A DNA stretch of 64,000 nucleotides from Erinaceus europaeus (GCF_950295315.1 NC_080164.1:6185582-6249581); one strand, 5' to 3'; shown: positions 32,606 to 43,880, counted from the first letter of the stretch. The notes: generated by a model not told the origin, from the letters alone. Numbers and translations: made by a program.

Positions 32606-33895
32606 CCTCTTTTAAATTTTCTGTGAATATGTTCTCTATTACTCTTTCTGTCTCTTCTTCAGGGATTCCATTAACTCTGATGTTTATCTTTTTCATGGAG
32701 TCTGCTATTTCATTGTGAAGTGCTTCAATTTTGCCTCACACTTTCCTCTCCAAGATTTAAAATTCACAGAGTGAATAGGAATAGAGAAAATGTAGGGGGT
32801 TAGGAAGCAGATGAGGGATGTGGAGTATGAGAGGGAGAGTGGCAGATGGTCTTCCAGTGTTGATGTTCTCAACTTGACCTGGTTAGATCTACTTGTAAGT
32901 CTTCTTAACTCAATATGAACTGCATTGAAAGTGCCTTTTATATTCTGTAGTTCTGTTTGGAGTTGTTTCTCATTGTTGTTTTATTTTTTTCCCCTGTACT
33001 TTGCAATCATTTGGTAAAATGACCACTGAATTCTTTAACTGACTTTATAATTAGTTTTGTGAACTCTGTCTCCATCATTTTTTTTTTAGATTTGTGCCTG
33101 TTTGGTCATTTGGGGCTTCTGTTATTGCTGTCTGCATATTTCTCCACTTCCTTATTTAGTTTGCATTTCACTGTTTTGCCAGCAGGCACTGTGGTTAAGG
33201 TGTTTGATTTCCTTAAGTATATATCTTTGTTGGGGTGGGGAGATTTTATCCTGAGTCACTGGAGCCAGTCCTGTGACTTTGATGTAAATAAATGTTCTTC
33301 CTTCTGCTGTTCCAGCCTATGTGGGCAACAGCAATGGAGACTCTATAATTCAACAGTTGTAAATTGGTAAGTTTTAGGTGTTTTTTTTAACAGTTTTTTT
33401 GTTGCTAAGACTTGGACCTGGAAGTAGTATGTCTCAGTCACCAATAATTCGGTTCCTGCTATCTCTAAGCACCCATTTTTAGTCTGAGGAATCACTCACA
33501 CATCCCCTTTCTGTCCTCAAGTCACATATCTCTGTACTCCCCTGTGGCATAAATAATTTCCTTCCTTCCTTCCTTTCTTTCTTCCTCTCTTTTCTCTTCT
33601 TTTTATTTTATTAAAGCTTTTTTTTTTTTTAACTCAGCCCCAGAAGTCATGAGCCTCACTGCCAAATTCCCAGCCTGGCACCAGTTATGCCTGAGTACAG
33701 TTTTTTAGTCCTGGGAATCACGCCCTCATGTCCTTTTTGTCCATGAGCCATACCTGTTTGCACTCATCTGTGGCTTGGTGATTTTAAAGAGAGCCTGGTT
33801 GTATTTTGTCGAGTTTTCAAGTGAAATTTGTTGCTTTTCCTAGTTGATGGGATAGCAAAACACTGCTGCTGCTATTCCATAGCCACACCTCCAGC
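32606..33895 (-). other. Old L1 5' UTR and ORF1 N-terminal half
   Basis: On the minus strand reads IEALHNEIADSMKKINIRV then NGIPEEETERV, paralogous to 17530-17610. Further upstream CAAGTCTCCATTGCTGTTGC-type words match 16985-17060. A CTTT/TTTC microsatellite at 33553-33630 interrupts the UTR. Confidence 0.75.
33553..33632. repeat. Pyrimidine microsatellite
   Basis: TTCC/CTTT runs followed by a poly-T at 33618-33630. Confidence 0.85.
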
Positions 33896-33929
33896 TAGAC
33901 ACCCCCCCAAGCACACACTTTTTAATCAA

Positions 33930-34012
33930 GTCATTTATCTCTTTCCCTCTCTATCTCCTCTCCCCTCTCAATTTCTTTCTGTCTATAAGTAAATAAAATA
34001 TTTTAAGTCCTA
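33930..34012 (+). mobile_element. SINE-B 3' end
   Basis: CTCTTTCCCTCTCTATCTCC, CTCTCAATTTCTTTCTGTC, AAGTAAATAAAATA: the CT-rich body and tail without the tRNA head. Confidence 0.6.
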
Positions 34013-34027
34013 CATGGTAATAGTACA

Positions 34028-34350
34028 TCTTTTTTTTTCTTACTAATTATTTAATAACATTGTAGGATATTTATGGTACAATTCCATTCAATTCTTACCA
34101 CCAGAGTTCTGTATCCCATTCCCTCCATTGGAAGGTTATCTATTCTTTATCCCTCTGAGAGTATAGACCAAAATTACTTATGGGGTGAAGATGATAGAAG
34201 GTCTGGCTTCTGTAATTGCTTCTCCTCTGAATGTGGATGTCAGCATGTCAATCCATACCATCAGCCTATTTCTATCTTTCCCTGATTAAATAGGACTCTG
34301 GGGAGGCAAGGTAAGCTTCCAGGACATGTTGGTGAGGTCATTGGCCCAGG
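34028..34350 (-). mobile_element. L1-alpha 3' UTR fragment
   Basis: Antisense terminal module only: tail at 34028, CTTACCACCAGAGTTCTGTAT, CCTCTGAGAGTATAGACC, GGCTTCTGTAATTGCTTC, CTGGGGAGGCAAGG. Inserted in ancient L1 with weak duplicate GTACATC / GTACACCATC. Confidence 0.82.
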
Positions 34351-34735
34351 GGTACACCATCTTTTTAATGTATTGATGTATCCCACTGACTAGAATTTGT
34401 TGATTATCTTAGCATCTATTATTATCAAGGATATTTGTCTGCAGTTTTCTTATTTCATTGCTTCTTTGTCTTCTTTTCATATTAGGGTGATGTTGACTTA
34501 CAGAAGGTATTTTGCAGAGTCCTTGTGTTGTTGGTACTCTGGAAGAGTTTGAGAATATAAAGTCTTTGTATAATTCAACTGGATAACCCTCTTGGCCTAG
34601 ACTTTTATTGTTGGGGAGGTTTCTGACTATTGTTTCAATTTAATTGGCTGTAGTTAAGTCTATTCAAGTTTTCTAGTTCCCACTGTCTTGGGAAGGTACA
34701 TGCTTCTAAAAACATATCCATCATAAAAGAATTAT
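34350..34735 (-). mobile_element. Ancient L1 ORF2 RT region
   Basis: Antisense: GATCATCTTAGCATC-like, GGATATTTGTCTGCAGTTTTC, AGGGTGATGTTGACTT, TCTGGAAGAGTTTGAGAA, CAACTGGATAACCCTCTTGG. These are RT-region words of mammalian L1 in reverse. Confidence 0.75.
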
Positions 34736-34814
34736 GGTCCATACTCCCAGAAGGGGGACATATGTTAAGGAAAGATGACTAGAGTGTTCTGTACCTCAAT
34801 TCCATAGGCACCCT

Positions 34815-34945
34815 GAGAGAGAAGCCCCTGGTCCCCACCTGTAGTGGTGAAGCAAGGCTGCAGGTGTCTGTTTCTATCTCTCTCTCTTTCTATCTCCCCC
34901 TTCTCAATTTCTCTCTCTATATATAATAATTATTAAAATAATGTT
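34815..34945 (+). mobile_element. SINE-B, 5'-truncated
   Basis: CCCCTGGTCCCCACCTGTAG, AAGGCTGCAGGTGTCTG, CT-rich body, AATTTCTCTCTCTATATATAAT tail. Confidence 0.78.
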
Positions 34946-35430
34946 TTAAAAAGTAGTGTGGTCCCTAAGAATTTCACTTTATTTTCTTATAGACAGGGAC
35001 ATTTTGTACTTACTAGCTTTATCAACTTTGCTAAAAGTATTTTAATGCTTTATCAGGCTATGATATGTGAGTATGATTAAAAGAAATTAATCAATCCTTT
35101 TGAACTTAAAGGAGATGCTATTTTCTCTGCTGGTGAGATACGCTTATTTTCAAGGTCACTCCAAACTCACACATTAACACATCAGCCAGGATGCTTGTTC
35201 AGATTTACCATCAGACTTGCAGAGTCTGTGCTTGCTGGTGAAGAACACAGGCTGCATATAAATGCCATCGCTCTGCCACACAGAATTTAAATCAGCTGAG
35301 CAAGAAGTCAGCCAGCCCCACAAGTACATGTTAATATTTCTAGTGTATAACCCCTGAGAATGACATGGTGAGTGCATCAGTATCTCACCACATCAAACAT
35401 AACGTCAAATAATGGGAATGTGAAAATCAA
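34946..35430. other. Unassigned
   Basis: No gene or named repeat. The 67-codon minus frame at 35174-35377 has no motif. Confidence 0.4.
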
Positions 35431-35431
35431 A

Positions 35432-35667
35432 GTTTTTTTATATATATTTATTTATTTATTCCCTTTTGTTGCCCTTGCTGCTTTCTTATTGTAGTTACTG
35501 TTGTTGTTATTTATGGCATCATTGTTCTATAGGACAGAAAGAATTAGAGAAAGGAGGGAAAGACAGAGAGGGGGAGAGAAAGATAGACACCTGCAGATGT
35601 GCTTCACTGACTGTGAAGCAACTCCCCTACAGGTGGGGATCTGGGGGCTCGAACCTGGTTCCTTAGC
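35432..35667 (-). mobile_element. SINE-A, head missing
   Basis: Antisense SINE-A from the TATTTATTCCCTTTTGTTGC tail through GAAAGACAGAGAGGGGGAGAG to GGGGGCTCGAACCTGG. It stops abruptly at CCTTA, where the LTR begins, so the tRNA-like head was lost. Confidence 0.88.
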
Positions 35668-36050
35668 CAGGCTAGCCTGAGTGTGTTTCTTCCTGGGCAT
35701 GTGCTGTCTGGGTTGGAGAGAACTCTGCCGGAGCCAAGCTAGGCTGCTGCTTATTCAGCGACTTGAGAGAGGAATCAGGAACTCCCCTGGCTGAGCAGGA
35801 ACAAAATGGAATGCTTTATTGATCAGAAAAACCTGCCCTTTATATCTTCTGAGATAGACATGGCAGGTTGGATAAAGGAACTGGGTAGGAGAGTGGGTAG
35901 AGAGAAGGAAAAGAGTACAAATTCCATCTAACCAGTGGGGATTAACCCAATGCCCTGCAGGCAGAGTGGGTCTCAGGCAAAACAATGTTTATGAAAATAG
36001 ACCACAGCATTAAGCAATGGAGCAGGGGGGAGCTGGCATAAAGCCCAACA
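35668..36050 (-). mobile_element. Antisense LTR, related to the one at 44872
   Basis: On minus it starts TGTTGGGC at 36050. U3 words CCCCCTGCTCCAT, CATTGTTTTGCCTGA and CTGCCTGCAGGGCAT are shared with 44872-45349. TATA box as TTTATA on plus at 35839 and AATAAA as TTTATT at 35815-35820, about 24 bases apart. The end near 35668 resembles CTAGCCTGGC at the other LTR's 3' end. No clean target duplication; the left edge may be a recombination point. Confidence 0.65.
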
Positions 36051-36061
36051 ACTTCCAAAAA

Positions 36062-36220
36062 TGTTACCAAAGGAGGGACCAGACAGTGGCACACTGGGTT
36101 AAATGCACACAATACAGTATCATGTGCAAGGACCCAGGTTTGAGGCCCTGCTCCCAAACAGGGGTGGTAGATTTATAATGCAAGCACTGAGCCCAGCTAT
36201 AAACTTGGTGGCCAGAAAAG
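36062..36220 (+). mobile_element. SINE, B head with A-type tail
   Basis: CCAGACAGTGGCACACTGGG head, AAGGACCCAGGTTTGAGGCCC, then directly GGTGGTAGATTTATAATGCAAG and CACTGAGCCCAGC.ATAA. The CT-rich body is missing, so it is internally deleted. Confidence 0.7.
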
Positions 36221-36224
36221 AAAA

Positions 36225-36358
36225 TACCAATGATGTTGCCCCACTTTGGATTCCTACCAGTAGAATATGAGAGTTGTTGGCATTCCATCTCCTCACCAAC
36301 ATTTCACGGTCTTTGTGCTATTTCCCCATGTGGCTGTTATGGTAGAAATGTGGTATAT
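36225..36358 (-). mobile_element. Ancient L1 ORF2 fragment, left part
   Basis: Antisense: CCTACCAGTAGAATATGAGAG, CATCTCCTCACCAACATTTC. Resumes at 37971 after two nested insertions. Confidence 0.65.
36344..36358. repeat. Target-site duplicate, copy 1 of 3
   Basis: AGAAATGTGGTATAT; same word at 37645-37659 and, with one change, at 37956-37970. Brackets an L1-alpha and then a SINE-A. Confidence 0.93.
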
Positions 36359-37644
36359 CATACATGAAGGCAAGAGTACACAACAGTCTGCAGTGAGTCA
36401 GTATAAAGTTGATAATGAAATAGTGTTTCCTTAGACTTAGATAATCTCCTCACTTACTTCATTACACTTCCCTCACTCACTCCAAAGCAAACCTTATCAA
36501 AGCAAGGACTTCAAAAGCTGAATAAGGACAAGAGACTGGCATACATTAATGATGACTTTTTAGTCACTATCAGGCCACCCCATCATCTGGGGCCCTATTC
36601 AGCGAGTTCTGACATTTCCAAACATACATGATGGGCCTAGACCTCAAATAAATCCCTCTCTCCATTGTTACCAGTCATCTCTATCAGGAACAACACAATA
36701 GAACCTTTTGTGGGCCCCAATAGGACCTTGCCCTAAACTTGGATCAACAACAGTAGAGAATGTTCCATTCTCTGAAAAAAGGCTGGACAACATATACTAT
36801 GTTACACCTGAAGTAGATGGGTCCTGATATTGGGGCCACTTGGAAAGTTCCTACTTATGACCACAGAATGTGAACTCAGATCGAAAGGGATGCAGAGGTC
36901 ACATAGGCACCTAAACTGAATATGGGCCCCAGACCAAATCAAATCGATATGGTTTACAGTCAACAATATGTATACCCCTTTCCCATATTAGGGAGCTACT
37001 CTCTTCCTTGATCAAGCTGTCTGGTCCTTTATGCATCCATGACATCATTTCCCCAGACAATAACTTGGATCTACCTGCATATCAGATTTCAGGCTCAGGG
37101 GAAAAAAAAAAACTAGTATAGTCACAGGCCCTTTTATAAGTAGATAAAATATGCCTACTAGCTATCTACAAAATGGAGGACCTCCCAACTCTTCATCTGC
37201 ACTATTCCATCCTTGAGATCCATTATTGGTCAACAATTTGTTTGGCTTTATATGTTAACTCTCTTTTAAGCCATCAGGTTCCAGATATTAGCATGATGAC
37301 GACCAGACTTCCCTGGACAGACAACCCCACCAATGTGTCCTGGAGCTCTGTTTCCTCTGAAACCCACCCCACTAGGGAAAGAGAGAGACAGACTGGGAGT
37401 ATGGATTGACCTGTCAATGCCCATGTGCAGTAGGGAAGCAATTAAATAAGGCAGACCTTCCATCTTCTGCATCCCACAATGACCTTGGGTCCATACTCCC
37501 AGGGGGATAAAGAATAGGAAAGCTATCAAGGGAAAGGAAGGGATGGTATACGAAGTTCTGGTGGTGGGAATTGTGTGGAGTTTCCCCCTCTTATCCTATG
37601 TTTTTTCAGTGTTTCCTATAAATAAATAAACAAATAATAAAAAA
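36359..37644 (+). mobile_element. L1-alpha older 3' UTR, longest copy (1286 bp)
   Basis: Bounded by the 15-bp duplicate. Upstream DNA (TTCCTTAGACTTAGATAATC, AAAGCAAGGACTTCAAAAGC, GGGCCTAGACCTCAAATAAAT) extends further 5' than in other copies. Ends in AATAAATAAACAAATAATAAA. No ORF2 coding sequence recognised. Confidence 0.92.
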
Positions 37645-37659
37645 AGAAATGTGGTATAT

Positions 37660-37955
37660 TGATTCAGACAGTAGCACAGAGGGTTAAATGCAGGTCACAC
37701 AAAGCAAAAGGACCGGCATAAGGATCCAGGTTCAAGCCCCTGCTCCCCACCAGCAGGGAAGTCGCTTCACAGGTGGTGAAGCAGGTTTGCAGGTGTCTAT
37801 CTTTCTCTCTCCCTGTCTGTCTTCCCCTCCTCTCTCCATTTCTCTCTGTCCTATAGTACAATGATGACATCAATAAGAACAATAATAATAACTACAACAA
37901 CAATAAAAAAAACTAGGCCAACAAAAGGGAAAATAAATAAATATATATATATAAA
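37660..37955 (+). mobile_element. SINE-A inserted at an L1 target duplicate
   Basis: Sense SINE-A: AGACAGTAGCACAGAGGG head, GGTTCAAGCCCC B box, CCCCACCAGCAGGG, CT-rich body, AATAATAATAACTACAAC, GGCCAACAAAAGGGAAAAT. Flanked by AGAAATGTGGTATAT (left) and AGAAATGTGCTATAT (right). Confidence 0.93.
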
Positions 37956-37970
37956 AGAAATGTGCTATAT

Positions 37971-38265
37971 CTTGTACTTTTTATTTACATTTCTATAGTG
38001 ATCAATAAAATGAGATTTTTAATGTATTCATTTTCTATTTTTCTTTCTTTAGCAATATGTCTATTCAGATCTTTTGCCAATAATTCTTAAAGAGGCTCCA
38101 GCTTTCTTATGTTTTAATTACAAACAAATTTTATCTGAAGACTATCTCAAAATATAAAATTGCCTTTTCATTATTTAAATATTCTTCTAAATAAATGTAT
38201 TTTGAAGAGAGAATTTAATTTTGATGTAGTCAAATTTATCAGTTTTTTTTCTTTAATGTAGCATG
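37971..38265 (-). mobile_element. Ancient L1 ORF2 fragment, right part
   Basis: Antisense: ATTTACATTTCTATAGTGATC, TATGTCTATTCAGATCTTTTGCC, TTTGATGTAGTCAAATTTATCAG. Continuation of 36225-36358. Confidence 0.65.
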
Positions 38266-38312
38266 ACTTTAAAGGAAATCTTAGACAGTGCAATCTGGAT
38301 AGAATTAATAAA

Positions 38313-38648
38313 AAATAGAGATGACCTGGACAGACAACACCACCAGTGTGTCCTGGAGCTTTGATTCCCTAATCCAGCCCCACTAGGGAAAGAGAGAGAC
38401 AGGCTGGGAGTATGGATCGACCTGCCAAAGCTCAAGTTCAGCCGGGAAGTAATTATAGAAGCCAGACCTTCCACCTTCTGCATCCCACAATGACTTTGGG
38501 TCCATACTCCCAGAGGGTTAAAGAATAGGAAATCTATCAGGGTAGGGGATGGGATACAGAGTTCTGGTGCTGAGAATTGTGTGGAGTTGTACCCTTCTTA
38601 TCCTATGGTTTTTGTCAATGTTTCCTTTTAAAAAATAAAATTAAAAAA
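38313..38648 (+). mobile_element. L1-alpha 3' UTR fragment
   Basis: Starts at GACCTGGACAGACAACACC and runs to the A-rich tail. Flanking TTAATAAAAAAT occurs just before and just after, a likely target duplicate. Confidence 0.85.
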
Positions 38649-38764
38649 ATAATTAAAAAGATATTTAATAAAAAATGAATATCCTCATGTTGTTTTGATC
38701 CATAGGGAAAAAGTGCTCAATTTTCACCTTTAAGCCTAATGTAAACTTGGGACTTTTGTTGTTT

Positions 38765-38982
38765 GTTTTTATCATTTTATTTAATTTATATATTACTGGA
38801 TATAGTTGAAGAGAAACTGAGAAGGGGGAGAGACATAGAGTATGTGAGAGAGACTCCTGCACCTCTATTTTACCACTTGTGAAGATTCCTCCCTGCAGGT
38901 GGGGATCAGGGACTTGAACCCAGGTCTTTACACATTGTAATGTGTGTACTTAATCAGGTGTGGCACTGTTCAGTCCTTTTAG
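38765..38982 (-). mobile_element. SINE-B
   Basis: Antisense: TTGAAGAGAAACTGAGAAGGGG, TTTTACCACTTGTGAAG, CAGGTGGGGATCAGGGACTTG, head end GTGTGGCACTGTTCAGTCC. Confidence 0.83.
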
Positions 38983-39004
38983 GTCTTTCATTTTCAAGAT
39001 ATTC

Positions 39005-39130
39005 AGACATTTATTTTTGTATGAGTAAGAAAGACAAACCAAGTAGTACACTGCTCAACTCTGGTAAATGAGTTCTCAGTGGTAGAATCTAGAGTCTCAA
39101 TTTTGCAATCTCTGTGCTCCTCTGCTAACT
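39005..39130 (-). mobile_element. SINE-C/D remnant
   Basis: CACTGCTCAACTCTGGTAAATG matches the SINE-C 3' block; the rest is diverged. Confidence 0.4.
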
Positions 39131-39254
39131 TGGGTTTTTCAACTCTTGTTTATATTGAAGGATTTTCCTGAAATTCCTAATGTACTCAATAGATTTTACC
39201 AAGAATAGAAGTGGGGTTTTATTCAATGGTTTCCTGAATTTGTTAAAATTCAGA

Positions 39255-39426
39255 AAGATAAATGATAGAGACCATCAGAAATTGAGAGGGAAGGGGAAGA
39301 TTGAGAGGAAGAGAGACATCTGCAACCTTGCTTCATCACTAACAAAACTTTCTTAGACTTGAACCTGGATTCTTGTGCACTGTCACATGTGCATGTGCTC
39401 AACCAGGTACACCACCATCCAGCCCC
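39255..39426 (-). mobile_element. SINE-B
   Basis: Antisense: AAATTGAGAGGGAAGGGGAAG, CTGCAACCTTGCTTCATCAC, GACTTGAACCTGGATTCTTG, head end CACCACCATCCAGCCCC. Confidence 0.83.
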
Positions 39427-40250
39427 TTGTTTGACAGTTTCTAGAACAGTTTATGTATAGTTTCTAACATATTTAAGTAGTTGGTAGAAGTAAACAGGAA
39501 AACTGTTAATACTGTGTCTCTTAGGCACTAAGAAGTAGTCATGATTTCAAATATTATGCCAATATGTTTTTGTACTTATACACTACCAGCATGTACCTTA
39601 TATATCAGCATTTCAACATCAGTTGTTCATTTTCAAATTGCTTGAACATCCAATATAAGTACCAAATTTCATCATCTATTTGTTGACTCAGAAAGAGCAG
39701 TCCTCTAGCTCAAAATTTCTCTTAGTAAGAATGTTGAATAGAAACACATCAATTTTACAAACAGATTTGTTTGCTTTTACTTGACTGGTGACAACTAAAT
39801 CCATTCATTCTGGAAGTAAAAAATAAAGTTCACAATTCAAATCTCTCTAAAGAAAGAAAACAAAGATGGACTTACTCAGGACATTACAAATGACTACACA
39901 ACACATATTGTTTCCTCTATAGTCTAAGAAAGCAGCATCTGTGAATTTCAATACTATTTTTATTATCACTAAAAAGTAGCCATAATTTACCCTTATTTGT
40001 TTGTAAAAAGAGGAATTTCTTTTATCTATAAGAGTAAGATTTACCCATGTATATACTATTGATATCTGTCTTCTGAAAGTCGAGCCTGAAACTCAGTTGT
40101 CTGAAGTTTAAATAATTTGAAACAATTGTTCTCACTATAATAGGTTAATTTGTTAACTCTACATGCTAATTTTTGAAAGAAGAATGAGAAAAGGATTTCT
40201 GACTGACATATTTTCAAATTAGTGGAGGTATATTGCAGCCTTAGCAATTG
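39427..40250. other. Unassigned, AT-rich
   Basis: No gene or named repeat; single-copy-looking. Confidence 0.4.
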
Positions 40251-40254
40251 GCTC

Positions 40255-40345
40255 AAATTCTTACCAGAAAGACTAAATTTGGGTCATCAGAGGGTATCAG
40301 ACAAGCAAGTCTTGTCCTCTAACAATAAGCTATCTCCTCAGTCCT
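40255..40345 (-). mobile_element. SINE-D head remnant
   Basis: GGGTCATCAGAGGGTATC... and AATAAGCTATCTCCTCAGTCC resemble the antisense SINE-D head end. Weak. Confidence 0.3.
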
Positions 40346-40790
40346 AAGGATGTCTTTTAAGGTCAGGAAAAATTATATGGAGAGAGAAGGACATTTACTA
40401 AAATGATGTGCATTGAAGAGTGTCAGGATCTGTCAGGAATTTTGAACTCAACCCAGAATTCAGCCTCACTTGGGCTGAAAAGACATCTTTAGAAGTTTCT
40501 GGCATTCAGATAGAATTTAAGCCATGAGTCTTGATATCATCATGGGAGTGAACTTCTACAGAGAAACTCACTTCAAACCCTGTTGATAATTCCCCCAGTT
40601 GGAACTCTCCTCTTGTTGGTCTCATCCTTTAAAACTCTCTAGTTCCTACCACTGACACAATTAAAAACAAAGCAAGATTATCACTAAGTCAGGACTCCCA
40701 ACTTTTCAGAAGCACAGTTGGGAGCATTCCAGAAGTGAGAGGTCCTGAAGGGTACTGTTCTCCAACATGCCTCACCTACACACACTTTTT
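40346..40790. other. Unassigned
   Basis: No gene or named repeat; base composition more even than the surroundings. Confidence 0.35.
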
Positions 40791-40794
40791 CATT

Positions 40795-40893
40795 TAACTG
40801 GAGCACTGCTCATCCCTAGCTTTTGATACAAGATTGGATCTGGGACCTTTTGTATGTTAAGTTCCACATGCTACTGTTGAACTTCCCAGTCCT
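40795..40893 (-). mobile_element. SINE-C
   Basis: Antisense: CTGGAGCACTGCTCATCCC, GATTGGATCTGGGACC, head end near CTTCCCAGTCC. Confidence 0.6.
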
Positions 40894-42045
40894 TGCAAAA
40901 ACCCTTTCCAAGATGGCCGTCAAACAGTTGTGTGCCATTTTGCTACTTCCCATCAAGAAGTGAGTTAGTTAGAGTGACTGGACTGACTAAGACCCAGAGA
41001 ACATTATAGTAGTTGCTCAAAGCTCGACATCCATTTCTCCTCTTTTTACCAGAAGGGAGATGCAATATAGTTTTGAAAACTGAAACAAAATTAAGGGTTT
41101 TATGTTAGTGAGATATCCAGGATAAGAACTTCTTGAATTTAAGAAAGGCCAGTAGGGTGTATCCTGTGGTAAGAGGTGGGAGCTGTGGGAATATACATGT
41201 AACCAGCTCTGCCTCCTGTCTGTGAAGGGTGTAGGCTGGTCTTCATGGTCCCAAAGTTCTCTTGAATCACTGGTGGTGGCGATGTTTCATCTGTCCTTTA
41301 TATAATTATTTGTGGGGTGTTGGTTTGAATACCTTGACATTTAAATTCTTACTAATTTTGTCAAACTATGAATATTCTCTGAGGGATGAAGGCAGCTGTT
41401 GATATGATGTAGACAGAATGAGATAACAATAGCATATTTCAGCCTGGGCAAGGAAGGAGTTAAAAGGCCTTTGAAGTCTCAGATGGTGAACATCTAAAAC
41501 CCTCCAAATACTTTGTGATAAAAGAGGAATAGCAATCATGGACTTGAATTGACCAGTTGCCAGGGGTCCAGGAACTAGCCTTTCAATTTCCTGAAAACTA
41601 TGAAACATAACTAGATAAATGGATGATGAATGGGTAGGCAGATGGATGGATGGATGGATGGATGGATGGATGGATGGATGGATAGATGGATGCTAGCCTC
41701 CAGGTTTATAACCCAACCTGCTTTATCATTATCAGTGCATAAATATATGAATACTCTTCCAAGAACTCAGGGCAAAAATAGAAAAGTGGAAATAAATCAG
41801 ATTTAAAAATGCAAGCATTGGCATAATTACACGAATTATAATCAATCCATTGCAGTCGGTCACAGTCATTTTTTCTTTGAGAAAATCTGTAAAAAGAAAT
41901 GAAGCATTTATAGTTTGGAAAGATGAGAGAAAAATTATAAACAATAATTTGGATTCAATTAAACTACAAAGCATACAGCTAAGAATGAGGGACTGGCAGG
42001 AAGTGAAGCTGGAGACATAGATAGGACCAAGGTCAGATACAGGCT
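40894..42045. other. Unassigned apart from a tetranucleotide repeat
   Basis: No gene supported; frames at 41366-41974 minus are AT-driven noise. (GGAT)n lies at 41637-41692. Confidence 0.4.
41637..41692. repeat. (GGAT)n microsatellite
   Basis: About 12 GGAT units with one GATA interruption near the right end. Confidence 0.95.
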
Positions 42046-42049
42046 GCAG

Positions 42050-42255
42050 GTACTAAGCTAAGGAGAGAGACTTGACTGGATGAATGAGGGCTTTTAAAGA
42101 ATTTTAAGCAGGAAATTGGCATCAGCATATTTGTGTTCTAAAAGATTAGTTCGCTTTCAGCCCAGTTGGAGGAATCTGAGGATAAAGACTGGAATCAATG
42201 AAATGAAACCTCTTACTGTTGCTTCTGTAATCCAGTCAAGACAAAACTGATAACT
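42050..42255 (+). mobile_element. Ancient eutherian repeat, family not named
   Basis: GAATTTTAAGCAGGAAATTGGC, TCTAAAAGATTAGTTCGCTTTC, GTTGGAGGAATCTGAGGATAAAG, TGTAATCCAGTCAAGAC follow a common old mammalian repeat (GGATTTTAAGCAGGGGAGTG...). A related stretch may lie at 52380-52900. Confidence 0.45.
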
Positions 42256-42559
42256 CAAATAAATGACAGAGGAACTGGAAAGGGAAAATGCCCTGGGTGG
42301 CTTGATGTTTGGGCTAAGCCTCAAGAATCCTGGGTGGGTCCATGTTTTCCGGGTTGGGCAAGGAGAAGCCAGCTGGAGTAAATCAAAGAACAAAGGAATG
42401 GAAGGGGAGGAGCTGGTCTGGGGTGACTGCTGTTGCTTCCCACATTAGTCACAAGTTGATCTTCAAGTCAAACTTTCCATGAATTTTATCTGATCACAGT
42501 GCTATAAAAGTCTTTATGATTTCTTTTCTTTGTTTTTTTTTTGAAATACTATTTTATTT

Positions 42560-42970
42560 TCTTATACAACTGAATAGCAAAGCAGAACAAGCAATCATAT
42601 ATATAATATATATAATTTACTTATAAATAAAAACAGTCCAATCTCATTAAAAATAGACACTCTACTTGAATACAAACTTTCCAAAGAAGATATACAGATA
42701 ACCAACAAGTGTATTAAAAGTTGTTCAATATCACTTATCAATTAAGAAAGCCAGTTAATCATATCTCATATTTATTAGAATGCCTATTATCAAAAAATAT
42801 GAAATAAATTGTGAGGCAGTGGAGAAGAAGAAACCCTATTGCTCTCTTGGTGGGAATGTAAATTTGTATGCACACAGTCAAAATCAGTATGGTGGTCATT
42901 CATTTCCTTATCCAACTGCACTCGAGATGTCCTAGCCAATAAAAGCAGGTTATTAATCAGAATAAGTAAA
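42560..42970 (+). mobile_element. Ancient L1 ORF2 3' part
   Basis: Sense: CTTTCCAAAGAAGATATACAG, AGTTGTTCAATATCACTTATC, AGAATGCCTATTATCAAAAA, CTTGGTGGGAATGTAAATT. The order is that of ORF2 C-terminal coding sequence; frames are lost. Confidence 0.78.
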
Positions 42971-42974
42971 ATAA

Positions 42975-43128
42975 GATTTTTTAATAATTTATTTATTTAT
43001 TCATGACAAAGATAGGAGAGAAAGAACCAGACATCACTCTGGCACATGTGCTTCCTGGGTTCAAACTCAGGACCTCATGGCTGAGAGTCCAATGCCCTAT
43101 CCACTGTGCCACCTCCTGGACCACCAAA
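42975..43128 (-). mobile_element. SINE (C/D-like)
   Basis: (TTTA)n, GGAGAGAAAGAACCAGACATCAC, GGTTCAAACTCAGGACCTC, head end GCCACCTCCTGGACCACC. Confidence 0.6.
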
Positions 43129-43134
43129 GATATA

Positions 43135-43880
43135 TTTTTAATTTTTTTATTAGTGATTTAATAATTATTGATAAGAGGGGCACAATTCCCAGTGCTAGAG
43201 CTCTATATACTGTCCCTTCCATTGGAAGTCTCCCTAGTCTTTATCCCTCTAGGAGTATAAACCAAAATTCTTTATGGGGTGCAGAAGGTGGAAGGTCTGA
43301 CTTCTGTAATTGCTTCTCCACTGGACATGGGCATTGGCAGGTGGACTAAAGCCCCTAGTCTGTTTCTGTCTTTCCCTAGTGGGTTAAGGCTCTGGAGAGG
43401 TGAGGTTCCAGGGACACACTGGTGAGATCGTCTGCCTAGGGAAGTCAGGTTGGTGTTATGGTAGCATCTGGTGGCTGAAAAGCATTATGATACAAAGTAT
43501 AACAACTTTATAAATAATCAGAAACCTAAAAGTAAGAATATAACAGATGAGATTTGGGGGTTTTCATTTTGAAAGAAGCCAGGAAGTCTATGTTAGGTAT
43601 ATTCTGATGGACCCATGACTTCAGCAATTTTTGCCTTTGCTAGGCAGCTACTGTGGAGGTGGGCTAAAAGTATTGTCTGGGAGAATTGTGTCAGAGTTCG
43701 GAATAAAACCAGAAAGCTGGATCAGGACAGAGAGTAGCTCTCAAATATGAGGAAAGTATATAAATACCATTAACTGTAAAACCTCTCAATGTCTATTCAT
43801 ATTTAGCATAGGAGCCTGTGTAACCTCTGCATCCTTGTCAGTCTGAGCTCACATTCAATGGTCATAGAGTCCCAGCAAGG
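43135..43880 (-). mobile_element. L1-alpha 3' UTR, older long form
   Basis: Antisense: tail at 43135, CTCTAGGAGTATAAACC, GGCATTGGCAGGTGGAC, older module with GTAGCTCTCAAATATGAGG and GTAACCTCTGCATCC. The internal A-run is replaced by divergent sequence near 43620. Confidence 0.83.

Larger units (their letters stand above)
30640..33895 (-). mobile_element. Old L1, second copy, split by L1-beta
   Basis: Minus-strand paralogue of 16350-18150: 5' end at 33895, 5' UTR to about 32770, ORF1 N-terminal half at 32606-32770, then the L1-beta insertion, then ORF1 C-terminal part 30640-31018. Paralogues look roughly 80-85% alike by eye. ORF2 is absent here. Confidence 0.8.
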
